From NCBI GenBank assembly GCA_002418685.1, contig DIEP01000083.1, positions 1 through 8,003 of the forward strand: a stretch of 8,003 nt of DNA, written 5' to 3'. The position numbers and the translations under genes are program-made. Below the pieces are notes generated by a model. That model had not been told where the DNA came from. It did not search any database and was given only the letters and a program-made list of their open reading frames with translations. The DNA is from Ignavibacteria bacterium UBA5771. Lineage in GTDB: Bacteria > Bacteroidota > Ignavibacteria > Kapaibacteriales > UBA2268. Positions 1-6,838 of this stretch are shown one piece after another; within the stretch, counting starts at the first letter, position 1; each line of letters opens with the position of its first letter.

Positions 1-2957
1 GGAGAAATAATTCCAAGCGATTTCGCATTTAATATCGCTGTTTCTTCTTGAAAAATACTTTGGATAAAATACTTGATAAACTTTGCTTCTGAAATGTTTC
101 TTTTTGAATTAAATTCTTTTGATGAATTGATAAAAGCAATCCTTGAAGAAAAAATATTTCTCAAAAAATCCGAATTAGCAGTTTTGTAATATTGGGATTC
201 TCGTTCGGTTTGCCAATCAAATTCTTCTCGAATTTCCAGCGAATTCTTATAAAAAAGATGATTAGCAAGGTCTTGAATATCTTTATGCATCCTTGCTTGT
301 TTTTTCAACATCATATAGCAATTGTCCCACCCTTTCTGTTTTGCATTCTGCAACAGCCGAGAAAAAATTGATGTGCCAATTTTGCTAATTCCAATTTCGG
401 ATAATTTGAAATTCTCATCATTAATTTCTTCCTGCTCCTGCTGAATTACAGCAGGCAATTGCTTTTCATCGCCAATCATTATAAATTTTGGCATCTTTGT
501 CAGAATACCAATTATTTGAGGTTCCAAAACTTGGCTTGCTTCATCAATTATTACCAAATCGAACTTCTTCAAGCTAAATATTTCGGGGTTTGTTTGCAAG
601 GAGCTAATCGTGGAAACGTAGAACCGATTGCTTTGAACGTTCTGCTTGAGTGCTTGCAAAGTATATTTTGAACTAAGCTGTGCCAATGTATATTCACGAT
701 AATTCACAGCTTCTTTGGATGCAATTTTGATAAATGGAATATGATTTTCTTCATTAGAAAGAACGGCACAAATTTCATCGACGGCGCGATTTGTATAAGC
801 AAGAAATAGGATATTTAAATTTGTGTGCTCCCAATAATATTGAGCAAGATGTTTGATAATTATTGAGGTTTTGCCTGTGCCGGGCGGTCCTTGAATGAGG
901 AAATAATCTTTTGAGGAAATTGATTTTGCAATTATGCTTTTAATATAATTATCATTAATATTTAAATTTATATTAATATTCTCTTCAATCGTTGGTTCAA
1001 TACGACCGAGAAGCAAATTGCGGCGCTGACTCGAAGCAAGTATGAATTCTGAAATATTAGCAAATTGTTTTTTAGTTAAAGAATCGGAATTGTCAATTTC
1101 AATAATCCAATTTGTGTTATTTAATAAATACTGTGAATTAAGTGCTTTATTCATTAAACTGATTTCGATGCTCTCATTATTGATATTTCGCAAATAGCCC
1201 TTGAGAATATAATGCTCCGTCGGATTGCCAATATTTTCAGGATAAAGAAAGATTGGATCTCCAATTCGCAGGAAGGATAATTCTTCGCAATCTGCTTTAT
1301 GGAAAATTAAATGCTGCTCATCGAAATTAGATTTATCAATGTCCAAATCCAATTGTGTAATTATCGAGAAATTATCTTTCTTATATTCCATAGATTCACG
1401 CCAAAATGAAGCATAGCCATCTCTCCGAGAATTATTTCCAATCTTTGAAATAAGCTCTTCTTTAAAAATAAATCGGAAATATCTATCTACATATTCTTTT
1501 TCAATCTCATCAAGCGAATCATAAGCTTCTAAAATTTCTTTCATTCCATCCCGTTGAAATTGATTCTTTAAATCGTAGCTGCTAAAAACATCGAAAATGC
1601 TAATATCTCCATTGATAATTTTCCGATGAAATGCAAAAAGATTATTGCGAAAATCAACTATTTCCTTCTTGAATGATTGAAGATTAGGCACATTACGGGG
1701 ATGGGCAGCAAAATCAGACGAATATAAAATTGCACTTGATCCGTTGCGAATTCCATAGACAGAATCAAGCAGTAAATTATAGCAATTCGCTTGAGCATAA
1801 TGATTTTGCCAAACATTTAATATAAATGATTTGCCGTCACCATCCTGAATTTGCAGAGGACTCTTGGGAAAGCCACCCGATTTTAGCTCGATTACATCTT
1901 TGCGATTGTCGTTCATTTGCTCGATGAACAAATCCAACCTTCCTTGCAAGCCAAATTTCGGAGAAACAAATGTTGGTTCAATCGAATAAATTCCTTTCGG
2001 CAGGTCTGCAATAGAATGTTTCAGATTTTCATAATGCAATTCCATCTCGAAAATTAGATTTTCGAAGAATTGCTCATCGAGATATTCCAATATTTTCAGG
2101 GGCTTTTGGTGAATGGACTTCGCAAAGGCAGTATGGAAATCGATATTTGGATTAATAATCAGTTCGTCGAAAAGCGAATTGACAATCATACCTTTAATGA
2201 GATAACGATTGCTTTCCTGTGGCATTATTATTTTAGAAAAATATGTCAGTAAATCAAATCCATAATAATTATAGCATTCGGCAATATCTGTCACATCAAA
2301 CATATAATCGGGTTCGATGATAATCATACCTTGATCACTTAATTCGTATAAATTTTTTTGGCTGTCGATTAGATTGAGATTCACAAAACCAACCGTCGCG
2401 TTTCTCCAAAGATAATTAATAGTCTTTTGAAAATCGACCCCGCATTTAACGTTGAATTGACCAATTTGTTCATTTATGCAATTGAGAAGAAAGCCATTAT
2501 TATTTTGAACTTTTTTTAAAAGAACGCCTCGAAGTTGCGAGATATTTTGTTCATTATCAGGTTTAGGATTGACAATTTGGACATCTTTGATATATTCTTC
2601 AAGCTCGCTTGGGATTTGTTGATTAGTTATCCGAGCAGCTGAGATTAAAACGCTTTTAAGAAATTGCTGAAAATCGGTCGAGCTTAAATTTTTGGATTTA
2701 TTTGCAATTGCTTTCTTCCTCTTTCTGAAATGGAGAAGAAGATTCAAATACGTATTCTCAATTTTATACAAATCGAAAACATAAATCCATTTTGAAAAAT
2801 AAGAAGAGAAAATTTGATTACTTTCCTCTGCTTTTGAATTCATCAAATATTCAAATAGCAGAATAATATCAAGAAATTTTTCATTATTAGTTAATTCGGC
2901 ATTTTGAGTAATCTCAAGGACTTGGTTGATAAAATTAGTAGATAAATTATTTGCCAT
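1..2957 (-). CDS. Dna2-like PD-(D/E)XK nuclease fused to SF1 helicase (C-terminus cut by window edge)
   Basis: The minus-strand frame is open from ATG at 2957 to the left edge (985 codons); an in-frame TGA at 2970-2972 makes this the first possible start. Residues 1 to about 200 are unrecognised. A Dna2-type segment follows: EPDY (215-218), IAEC (Cys228) and GMIVN (256-260). The nuclease core is GRLD (Asp342), ELK (Glu357, Lys359) and QANCY (Gln389 to Tyr393), the PD-(D/E)XK plus QxxxY pattern of RecB/Cas4/Dna2 nucleases. The SF1 helicase has Walker A GPPGTGKT (690-697), motif Ia LAYTNRAVDE (719-728), DEAS (805-808), GDEKQLP (829-835) and QARMH (887-891). Motifs V and VI should lie beyond the edge. 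The domain order matches Dna2, which trims flaps and resects DNA ends. Oddities: no cysteine trio after the nuclease and Asn260 where His is usual. No clear Shine-Dalgarno. The likely role is cytoplasmic DNA repair; the exact function is inferred. Confidence 0.9.
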   Translation of the reverse strand, partial: MANNLSTNFINQVLEITQNAELTNNEKFLDIILLFEYLMNSKAEESNQIFSSYFSKWIYVFDLYKIENTYLNLLLHFRKRKKAIANKSKNLSSTDFQQFLKSVLISAARITNQQIPSELEEYIKDVQIVNPKPDNEQNISQLRGVLLKKVQNNNGFLLNCINEQIGQFNVKCGVDFQKTINYLWRNATVGFVNLNLIDSQKNLYELSDQGMIIIEPDYMFDVTDIAECYNYYGFDLLTYFSKIIMPQESNRYLIKGMIVNSLFDELIINPNIDFHTAFAKSIHQKPLKILEYLDEQFFENLIFEMELHYENLKHSIADLPKGIYSIEPTFVSPKFGLQGRLDLFIEQMNDNRKDVIELKSGGFPKSPLQIQDGDGKSFILNVWQNHYAQANCYNLLLDSVYGIRNGSSAILYSSDFAAHPRNVPNLQSFKKEIVDFRNNLFAFHRKIINGDISIFDVFSSYDLKNQFQRDGMKEILEAYDSLDEIEKEYVDRYFRFIFKEELISKIGNNSRRDGYASFWRESMEYKKDNFSIITQLDLDIDKSNFDEQHLIFHKADCEELSFLRIGDPIFLYPENIGNPTEHYILKGYLRNINNESIEISLMNKALNSQYLLNNTNWIIEIDNSDSLTKKQFANISEFILASSQRRNLLLGRIEPTIEENININLNINDNYIKSIIAKSISSKDYFLIQGPPGTGKTSIIIKHLAQYYWEHTNLNILFLAYTNRAVDEICAVLSNEENHIPFIKIASKEAVNYREYTLAQLSSKYTLQALKQNVQSNRFYVSTISSLQTNPEIFSLKKFDLVIIDEASQVLEPQIIGILTKMPKFIMIGDEKQLPAVIQQEQEEINDENFKLSEIGISKIGTSIFSRLLQNAKQKGWDNCYMMLKKQARMHKDIQDLANHLFYKNSLEIREEFDWQTERESQYYKTANSDFLRNIFSSRIAFINSSKEFNSKRNISEAKFIKYFIQSIFQEETAILNAKSLGIIS

Positions 2958-2996
2958 AGTTGAAGTATGTCATTTTCATTGCGATGACGAAAATAT

Positions 2997-3002
2997 ATTA
3001 TA
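2997..3002 (-). promoter_or_regulatory. Candidate -10 box for the nuclease-helicase gene
   Basis: A perfect TATAAT lies on the minus strand 39 bp upstream of the helicase ATG, so transcription would start near 2990 with a leader of about 33 bases. No good TTGACA-like -35 box is seen at 16-18 bp spacing; the region there is A/T only. In such AT-rich sequence a chance match is quite possible. Confidence 0.35.
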
Positions 3003-3046
3003 AGCAATATAATTCTAGAAAATTTAAAAATAAATGGAAGATGTTT

Positions 3047-3073
3047 GTTAATAAAATAAGTCAATTTATTAAC
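3047..3073. repeat. 9-bp perfect inverted repeat upstream of helicase gene
   Basis: GTTAATAAA (3047-3055) and TTTATTAAC (3065-3073) are perfect inverted copies separated by 9 bases. The repeat lies about 45-75 bp upstream of the candidate -10 box of the helicase gene, a position compatible with an operator or with a hairpin in a longer leader. It is all A/T except one pair, so chance is a real alternative. Confidence 0.45.
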
Positions 3074-3100
3074 TATTAAAAGCAAATTGCTAACTTATAG

Positions 3101-3134
3101 AAATATTTTATTATTAATGGAAAATATTTTATTA
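3101..3134. repeat. 13-bp direct repeat, 21-bp period
   Basis: AAATATTTTATTA occurs at 3101-3113 and again at 3122-3134, exactly 21 bp apart (two helical turns). It may be a small duplication or a paired protein-binding site, but it is pure A/T and could be chance. Confidence 0.4.
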
Positions 3135-3164
3135 ATAAAGACAAGAAATATTCAATTGGTATCT

Positions 3165-3180
3165 CAGACGCCCCCGTCTG
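3165..3180. repeat. G+C-rich palindrome CAGACG-CCCC-CGTCTG
   Basis: Perfect 6-bp arms CAGACG (3165-3170) and CGTCTG (3175-3180) enclose four C residues. The composition contrasts sharply with the A/T-rich surroundings. It lies 115 bp downstream of the recJ stop codon. Neither strand has a following T-tract, so it is unlikely to be a simple intrinsic terminator; it looks more like a dispersed REP-type palindrome. Confidence 0.6.
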
Positions 3181-3191
3181 TGTAAATGTAG

Positions 3192-3226
3192 AATGAGATT
3201 GCTTCGCAAAAATGCTTGCGGGCAAT
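3192..3226. repeat. REP-like hairpin with AATGAGATTGCTTC core
   Basis: The sequence begins with AATGAGATTGCTTC (3192-3205), the same 14-mer that bounds the 90-bp element at 5184-5273. It can fold on itself: ATTGC (3198-3202) pairs with GCAAT (3222-3226), and inside this CGCAA (3205-3209) pairs with TTGCG (3216-3220). It looks like a short or decayed member of the same dispersed repeat family. Confidence 0.55.
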
Positions 3227-3294
3227 GACCGAGAAAGTGCAAGTTCAAATGGAATTTGTATTCGTAGAGACTTCCATCATTTATGTATTATATT

Positions 3295-4992
3295 TCAATC
3301 TGATGAAATATCCCTAATATTAAGTTGGGGAAATTTAATACTTCCCTGCCCAATAGAATCGATAGTATAAACAATAGAAAAGTGCTTTGAATTAGAGATA
3401 AATGAAGATTTGCTCGCCATCATCGGCGCAATTGCATCGATTACAAAATTGTTTTGAATCGCTCGAAATTTAAAAGAATTATTTCCAATATATTTTACAC
3501 CATTGATAGAGCGAACATTGCGAGTTAAAAAAGTCGGTCTATCATTGCCATAACCAAATGGGGCAAGGCGATTAAGAGAATTTATCAACATTGGGGAAAG
3601 TTCGTTAAATGATATTTCAGAATCGACAATAATTTCGTGATGGAGCATATCGTCTGTGATTTTTTCTTTAGCGATTTTATCAATCCTTTCCTTGAATTGG
3701 GGGATATTCTCAACTCGCAAAGTCAGTCCAGCGGCATGTCTATGGCCTCCATATTCGATCAGAAGGTCATCACAACTCTTTAATGCAGAATAAATATCGA
3801 AGTTATTAATGCTTCGGGCAGAACCCTTTGCAATATTACCATAAGTCGTAAGAAGAATAGTTGGAACTTTGAACCTATCAACTAATTTGGAAGCAACAAT
3901 ACCAATCACTCCTTCGTGCCAAGAACTGTTGTGAATTACAAGCGAGCGATGCCGATTATATCGTAAATATTCTTCTGCAAGAGGTAATGCTTCATCAAGA
4001 ACCTGCTGATCGAGCAATCGTCTTTTGCGATTTTCTTCTTCCAATTCCTGAGCTATACGAAATGCAATATTCACATCTTTTTGAATTAACATTTCCACTG
4101 AACGATTAGCATCGCCCAATCTTCCCGCAGCATTAATAAGGGGAGCCATCGCATAAACTATATTTGTGGAATAAATTTCCCCTCTTTCTAAACCTGTGCA
4201 ATAAAGCAAACCCCGAATTCCAGGTCTTGGATTTTCATTCAGTTGCTTTACACCAAAATGGACAAGTATCCTATTTTCATCTATCAGCGGGACCATATCA
4301 GAAATTGAAGCAATGGCAACCAATTCGAGGTAGGAATAGAAATTATCATCAAGTTCTAATTTTTTGGCAATTCCTTGAATTAACTTGAAAGTCACACCGC
4401 TTGCAGAAAGATTTTTAAAAGGGTATTGGCATCCCGGTAGGTAGGGATCAAGAATTGCATAAGCATCAGGTATGCGGTCATTGATTTCATGATGATCGCA
4501 AATTATTAAATCAATATCAAGAGATTTACATAATTCCGCTTGATTAAAAGCAGTAATCCCAACATCAACAGATATAACAACGCTTGCACCAGCAGCTTTT
4601 GCCTTTGTTATGGATAGCTCTGATAAACCAAAGCCTTCGGTAAATCTGTCAGGAATATAAAAATAAACATTGCAATTTAAGTTACGGAGAAAATCCGTGA
4701 GCATTGCCACGCTTGATGTCCCGTCTGCATCATAGTCTCCGTGTATCCAAATTATTTCCTTATTGTCACGCGCCTTAATAATTCGTTCAACAGCTTTCTC
4801 CATCTGCTCGAATAAATACGGATCGTATAAATCCTTTAAAGATGGATTAAGGAACTTATCTGCTACTTTGAAATCGCCAATTCCACGTGCAAAAAGAACA
4901 CTTGCAAGGCGTTTGGGTACATTAAGAGATTTTGCTAAATTTAGTACGGAATCATCATTGAATTTTTCACTAAGCCTCCAAAAATAAGTCAA
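3295..4992 (-). CDS. recJ: Single-stranded-DNA-specific exonuclease RecJ
   Basis: RecJ degrades single-stranded DNA 5' to 3' in recombination, mismatch and base-excision repair. The 565 residues are close to E. coli RecJ in length. DHH-family metal and catalytic motifs are intact: HGDYDADG (84-91), SVDVGI (141-146), DHHE (166-169) and SISDMVPL (229-236). The linker and DHHA1 region has NAAGRLGDA (287-295), HEGVIGIVASKL (359-370), GSARS (390-394) and GGHRHAAGL (415-423), and an OB-fold-like tail starts near LAPFGYGNDRPTF (476-488). The start appears to be TTG: the frame is closed by TAA just upstream, and the next in-frame ATG is residue 64, too late because it would remove conserved N-terminal sequence. 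An out-of-frame ATG sits 5 bp upstream. The stop is TGA. It is co-oriented with the nuclease-helicase 337 bp downstream, another likely end-processing enzyme. Confidence 0.97.
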   Translation of the reverse strand: MTYFWRLSEKFNDDSVLNLAKSLNVPKRLASVLFARGIGDFKVADKFLNPSLKDLYDPYLFEQMEKAVERIIKARDNKEIIWIHGDYDADGTSSVAMLTDFLRNLNCNVYFYIPDRFTEGFGLSELSITKAKAAGASVVISVDVGITAFNQAELCKSLDIDLIICDHHEINDRIPDAYAILDPYLPGCQYPFKNLSASGVTFKLIQGIAKKLELDDNFYSYLELVAIASISDMVPLIDENRILVHFGVKQLNENPRPGIRGLLYCTGLERGEIYSTNIVYAMAPLINAAGRLGDANRSVEMLIQKDVNIAFRIAQELEEENRKRRLLDQQVLDEALPLAEEYLRYNRHRSLVIHNSSWHEGVIGIVASKLVDRFKVPTILLTTYGNIAKGSARSINNFDIYSALKSCDDLLIEYGGHRHAAGLTLRVENIPQFKERIDKIAKEKITDDMLHHEIIVDSEISFNELSPMLINSLNRLAPFGYGNDRPTFLTRNVRSINGVKYIGNNSFKFRAIQNNFVIDAIAPMMASKSSFISNSKHFSIVYTIDSIGQGSIKFPQLNIRDISSD

Positions 4993-5015
4993 TTCATATT
5001 CAGTTTATAGTTACT

Positions 5016-5042
5016 ATTACAAAATTACAAAATAATTGTCAA
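5016..5042 (-). promoter_or_regulatory. Candidate sigma-70-type promoter for recJ
   Basis: On the minus strand a perfect TTGACA (5037-5042) is followed after 15 bp by TGTAAT (5016-5021), five of six matches to TATAAT. The spacer is shorter than the usual 16-18 bp. The start site would fall about 15-20 bp before the recJ start codon. The same stretch contains TAATTTTG, which fits the Bacteroidetes -7 consensus TAnnTTTG but lies too close to the TTG to pair with it. Confidence 0.35.
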
Positions 5043-5124
5043 TATTATTACAGAGTGTGTATTATTATTTACAGATATTTTCAATTTGATTAGGAGGATT
5101 ATCAAAAGTATTATAGCGGTAATT

Positions 5125-5170
5125 ACTTTGCATTACAACCTGTTACTGCTCGCAAGCATTCTTGCAAAGT
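5125..5170. repeat. Small nested inverted repeats
   Basis: ACTTTGCA (5125-5132) is the inverted copy of TGCAAAGT (5163-5170). Between them GCAAG (5152-5156) pairs with CTTGC (5161-5165) around a four-base loop. The two pairings share bases 5163-5165, so they are alternatives to each other. No function can be assigned. Confidence 0.4.
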
Positions 5171-5183
5171 GATTTATTTGATT

Positions 5184-5273
5184 AATGAGATTGCTTCACT
5201 TGAATTTAAGTTCTCAATAACGCATACGAAAATATGCTCATTGCGAGAATTTAAGTGACGAAGCAATCTCATT
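5184..5273. repeat. 90-bp imperfect inverted-repeat element (REP/MITE-like)
   Basis: The ends are perfect 14-bp inverted copies, AATGAGATTGCTTC (5184-5197) and GAAGCAATCTCATT (5260-5273). The similarity continues inward imperfectly: the left arm reads CACTTGAATTTAAGTTCTCAAT where the reverse complement of the right arm reads CACTTAAATTCTCGCAAT. The centre GCATA-CGAAAA-TATGC (5222-5237) can close the hairpin. No open reading frame lies inside, so a non-autonomous repeat or an RNA-level hairpin between genes is likelier than a mobile element with its own enzyme. Confidence 0.7.
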
Positions 5274-5354
5274 GAACTGTCAGAGAATATTGCAACGTGC
5301 CTCTACCAATCAATATTTTTGCATATTTCTCTTTTGAAACAAAATCAATTTAAT

Positions 5355-5367
5355 AATACAGTGTATT
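5355..5367 (-). terminator. Weak A/T hairpin after tnaA
   Basis: AATAC (5355-5359) and GTATT (5363-5367) can pair around a three-base loop, 13 bp beyond the tnaA stop codon on the transcribed side. The stem has one G-C pair and no good T-run follows, so termination here is doubtful. Confidence 0.2.
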
Positions 5368-5379
5368 TTACCAAAGTAT

Positions 5380-6750
5380 CTAAATATAATCAAATTTCGC
5401 TGTGAAATGCCTGAGAAATTCGGGTTGCCAAGTGATTTTCATTCCCCGTAATTTTTCTCTATTATTATAAACATTGATCACTGATTCAGCAACGTATCGC
5501 AAATGATCATTCGTATAAACACGACGGGGAATTGCCAATCGGACTAATTCCAAAGTCGGTGCAATGAAATTCCCATTATCATCATAGGTGCCAAACATAA
5601 CTGAACCAATTTCGCAACAACGAATTCCACCCTCTACATAAATTTGGCAAGCAATGCTCTGGCCCGGGAAGTATTCTTGTTTAATATTTGGTGCAAAACG
5701 TTTCGCATCAAGATACACACCATGACCACCAACCGGTTCAAGAATTGGAACACCTGCATTTTTGAGCAATTCACCAAGAAAATTGACTTGGTCAATTCTA
5801 TATGCTAAATAATTTTCATTGACAACCTCGCGGAAACCTTGCGCAAGTGCAGCTAAATCGCGTCGTGCAAGTCCGCCATAAGTAATGAATCCTTCCGTAA
5901 CTATTAGATTTGTTTTCAAACCTTCTGCAATTTTATCATCATTAGTAGCAACAAATCCACCAATATTGGAAAGACCATCTTTTTTTGCGCTCATTGTAGC
6001 ACCATCGGCATAAGAAAACATTTCTTGAGCAATTTCAAGTATAGATTTGTTTTCATATCCCTTTTCGCGTGTTTTAATGAAGTAAGCGTTTTCTGCAAAT
6101 CGGCAACAATCCAAATATAAAGGAATATTATATTTTTTCAGTAGTTCTTTGGTCTGACGAATATTTTCCATTGAAACCGGTTGACCGCCACCGCTATTAT
6201 TTGTGATTGTGATAATGCAAAGGGGGATGTTCTGATGACCTTTTTCAATAATAAGTTTTTCAAGGGCATTAATATCCATATTTCCCTTGAAAGGCGCAAT
6301 AAAGGAGGGATCTTCGCTTTCGGGAACGGGCAAATCCACTGCTGTTGCATGTGTAAATTCGAGATTTCCGCGCGTAGTATCAAAGTGAGTATTATTAGGG
6401 ACAATTTTGCCAGGTCCTGACATCACGGAAAATAAAATTCTTTCCGCTGCTCGACCTTGATGTGCAGGAATTATGTGTTTGAAACCTGTGATTTTTCGGA
6501 CTTCTGCTTCAAATTCGAACCAATTTCGAGAACCTGCGTAAGATTCATCACCGTCCATAATAGCTGCCCATTGCTTGGAACTCATTGCTGAGGTTCCACT
6601 ATCGGTTAATAAATCAATTGTTATATAATCACTTTTTAATGAAAATGGATTATAATTAGCTTCCTTAATATACTTTTCTCTTTCGGAACGAGTAGTAATA
6701 GGAATTTCTTCAATTGCCTTAATTTTAAAAGGCTCGAAATAAGACTTCAT
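5380..6750 (-). CDS. tnaA: Tryptophanase (tryptophan indole-lyase), PLP-dependent
   Basis: The enzyme splits L-tryptophan into indole, pyruvate and ammonia in the cytoplasm. The 456 residues align by recall end to end with the tryptophanase/tyrosine phenol-lyase (TPL) family, in register with Citrobacter freundii TPL. Visible active-site residues are Tyr71, Asn185 (TITNNSGGGQP), Asp214 and Arg217 (YLDCCRF), and the PLP lysine Lys257 (MSAKKD). Three positions separate the two activities: TPL has Thr124, Arg381 and Phe448, while tryptophanase has Asp, Ile and His. This protein has Asp124 (THFDTT), Ile381 (CCEIG) and His448 (LRHFTA), so tryptophanase is the better call despite its TPL-like length and FDYI ending. 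The start is ATG with GAGG four bases upstream; the stop is TAG. It lies 80 bp after the histidine kinase gene. No ATG occurs in that gap, so there is no TnaC-like leader peptide. Confidence 0.95.
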   Translation of the reverse strand: MKSYFEPFKIKAIEEIPITTRSEREKYIKEANYNPFSLKSDYITIDLLTDSGTSAMSSKQWAAIMDGDESYAGSRNWFEFEAEVRKITGFKHIIPAHQGRAAERILFSVMSGPGKIVPNNTHFDTTRGNLEFTHATAVDLPVPESEDPSFIAPFKGNMDINALEKLIIEKGHQNIPLCIITITNNSGGGQPVSMENIRQTKELLKKYNIPLYLDCCRFAENAYFIKTREKGYENKSILEIAQEMFSYADGATMSAKKDGLSNIGGFVATNDDKIAEGLKTNLIVTEGFITYGGLARRDLAALAQGFREVVNENYLAYRIDQVNFLGELLKNAGVPILEPVGGHGVYLDAKRFAPNIKQEYFPGQSIACQIYVEGGIRCCEIGSVMFGTYDDNGNFIAPTLELVRLAIPRRVYTNDHLRYVAESVINVYNNREKLRGMKITWQPEFLRHFTAKFDYI

Positions 6751-6754
6751 AAAA

Positions 6755-6758
6755 CCTC
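6755..6758 (-). promoter_or_regulatory. Shine-Dalgarno-like GAGG before tnaA
   Basis: On the minus strand TTTGAGG is followed by TTTT and the ATG at 6750, a four-base spacing. It is the only recognisable ribosome binding site in the window and supports this start codon. Confidence 0.5.
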
Positions 6759-6808
6759 AAAGGATATAAGAAATAAATTTTTTTATAATTAAATAATATC
6801 AAATTAAG

Positions 6809-6838
6809 AAAAAATAAGAAAACAAACAGACTAGTTTG
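6809..6838 (-). terminator. Weak terminator-like hairpin at the end of the histidine kinase gene
   Basis: On the minus strand CAAAC (6834-6838) and GTTTG (6823-6827) pair around a six-base loop that contains the kinase stop codon TAG, and a T-rich run (6809-6822) follows at once. The layout resembles an intrinsic terminator, but a five-pair stem with two G-C pairs is weak, so read-through into tnaA is possible. Confidence 0.35.

Larger units (their letters stand above)
2958..3294. other. Non-coding spacer between recJ and the nuclease-helicase gene
   Basis: I see no convincing gene on either strand here. The half next to the helicase (2958-3140) is very A/T-rich and holds the candidate -10 box, a 9-bp inverted repeat, a short AGCAAATTGCT palindrome (3081-3091) and a 13-bp direct repeat. 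The half next to recJ (3160-3230) holds two more G+C-rich palindromes listed separately. No strong intrinsic terminator follows the recJ stop codon, and the remaining 3231-3294 shows nothing recognisable. Confidence 0.7.
4993..5379. other. Non-coding spacer between tnaA and recJ
   Basis: I find no credible gene on either strand. From the recJ side it contains the candidate recJ promoter (5016-5042), a small hairpin region (5125-5170), the 90-bp inverted-repeat element (5184-5273) and an A/T-only hairpin just after the tnaA stop. The stretches 5043-5124 and 5274-5350 show nothing I recognise. Confidence 0.7.

Noticed and set aside
459..671. Plus-strand open frames at 459-671, 2070-2252, 4164-4388, 4763-4987 and 6181-6420, and the minus-strand frame at 6138-6404
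   Set aside because: All lie antisense to or in another frame of well-supported genes and show no protein-family features.
1..2957. Cas4 or a CRISPR-associated or phage-defence helicase
   Set aside because: The nuclease core resembles Cas4 and Dna2 alike, but no cas gene, array, methylase or other defence gene is visible, and the order of domains fits Dna2 better.
2891..3085. A 64-codon minus-strand frame across the helicase start
   Set aside because: It overlaps the start of the nuclease-helicase in another frame, runs through A/T-rich spacer and resembles no known protein.
3160..3230. CRISPR-like or terminator reading of the palindromes
   Set aside because: There are no regularly spaced repeats with unique spacers, and no T-run follows either palindrome on either strand.
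3053..4994. Shared 14-mer AAAATAAGTCAATT at 3053-3066 and 4981-4994
   Set aside because: One copy is in a spacer and the other overlaps the recJ start codon. It is A/T-rich enough for a single chance match in 8 kb and has no matching flanks.
5380..6750. Tyrosine phenol-lyase
   Set aside because: The TPL-specific Thr124, Arg381 and Phe448 are replaced by the tryptophanase residues Asp, Ile and His.
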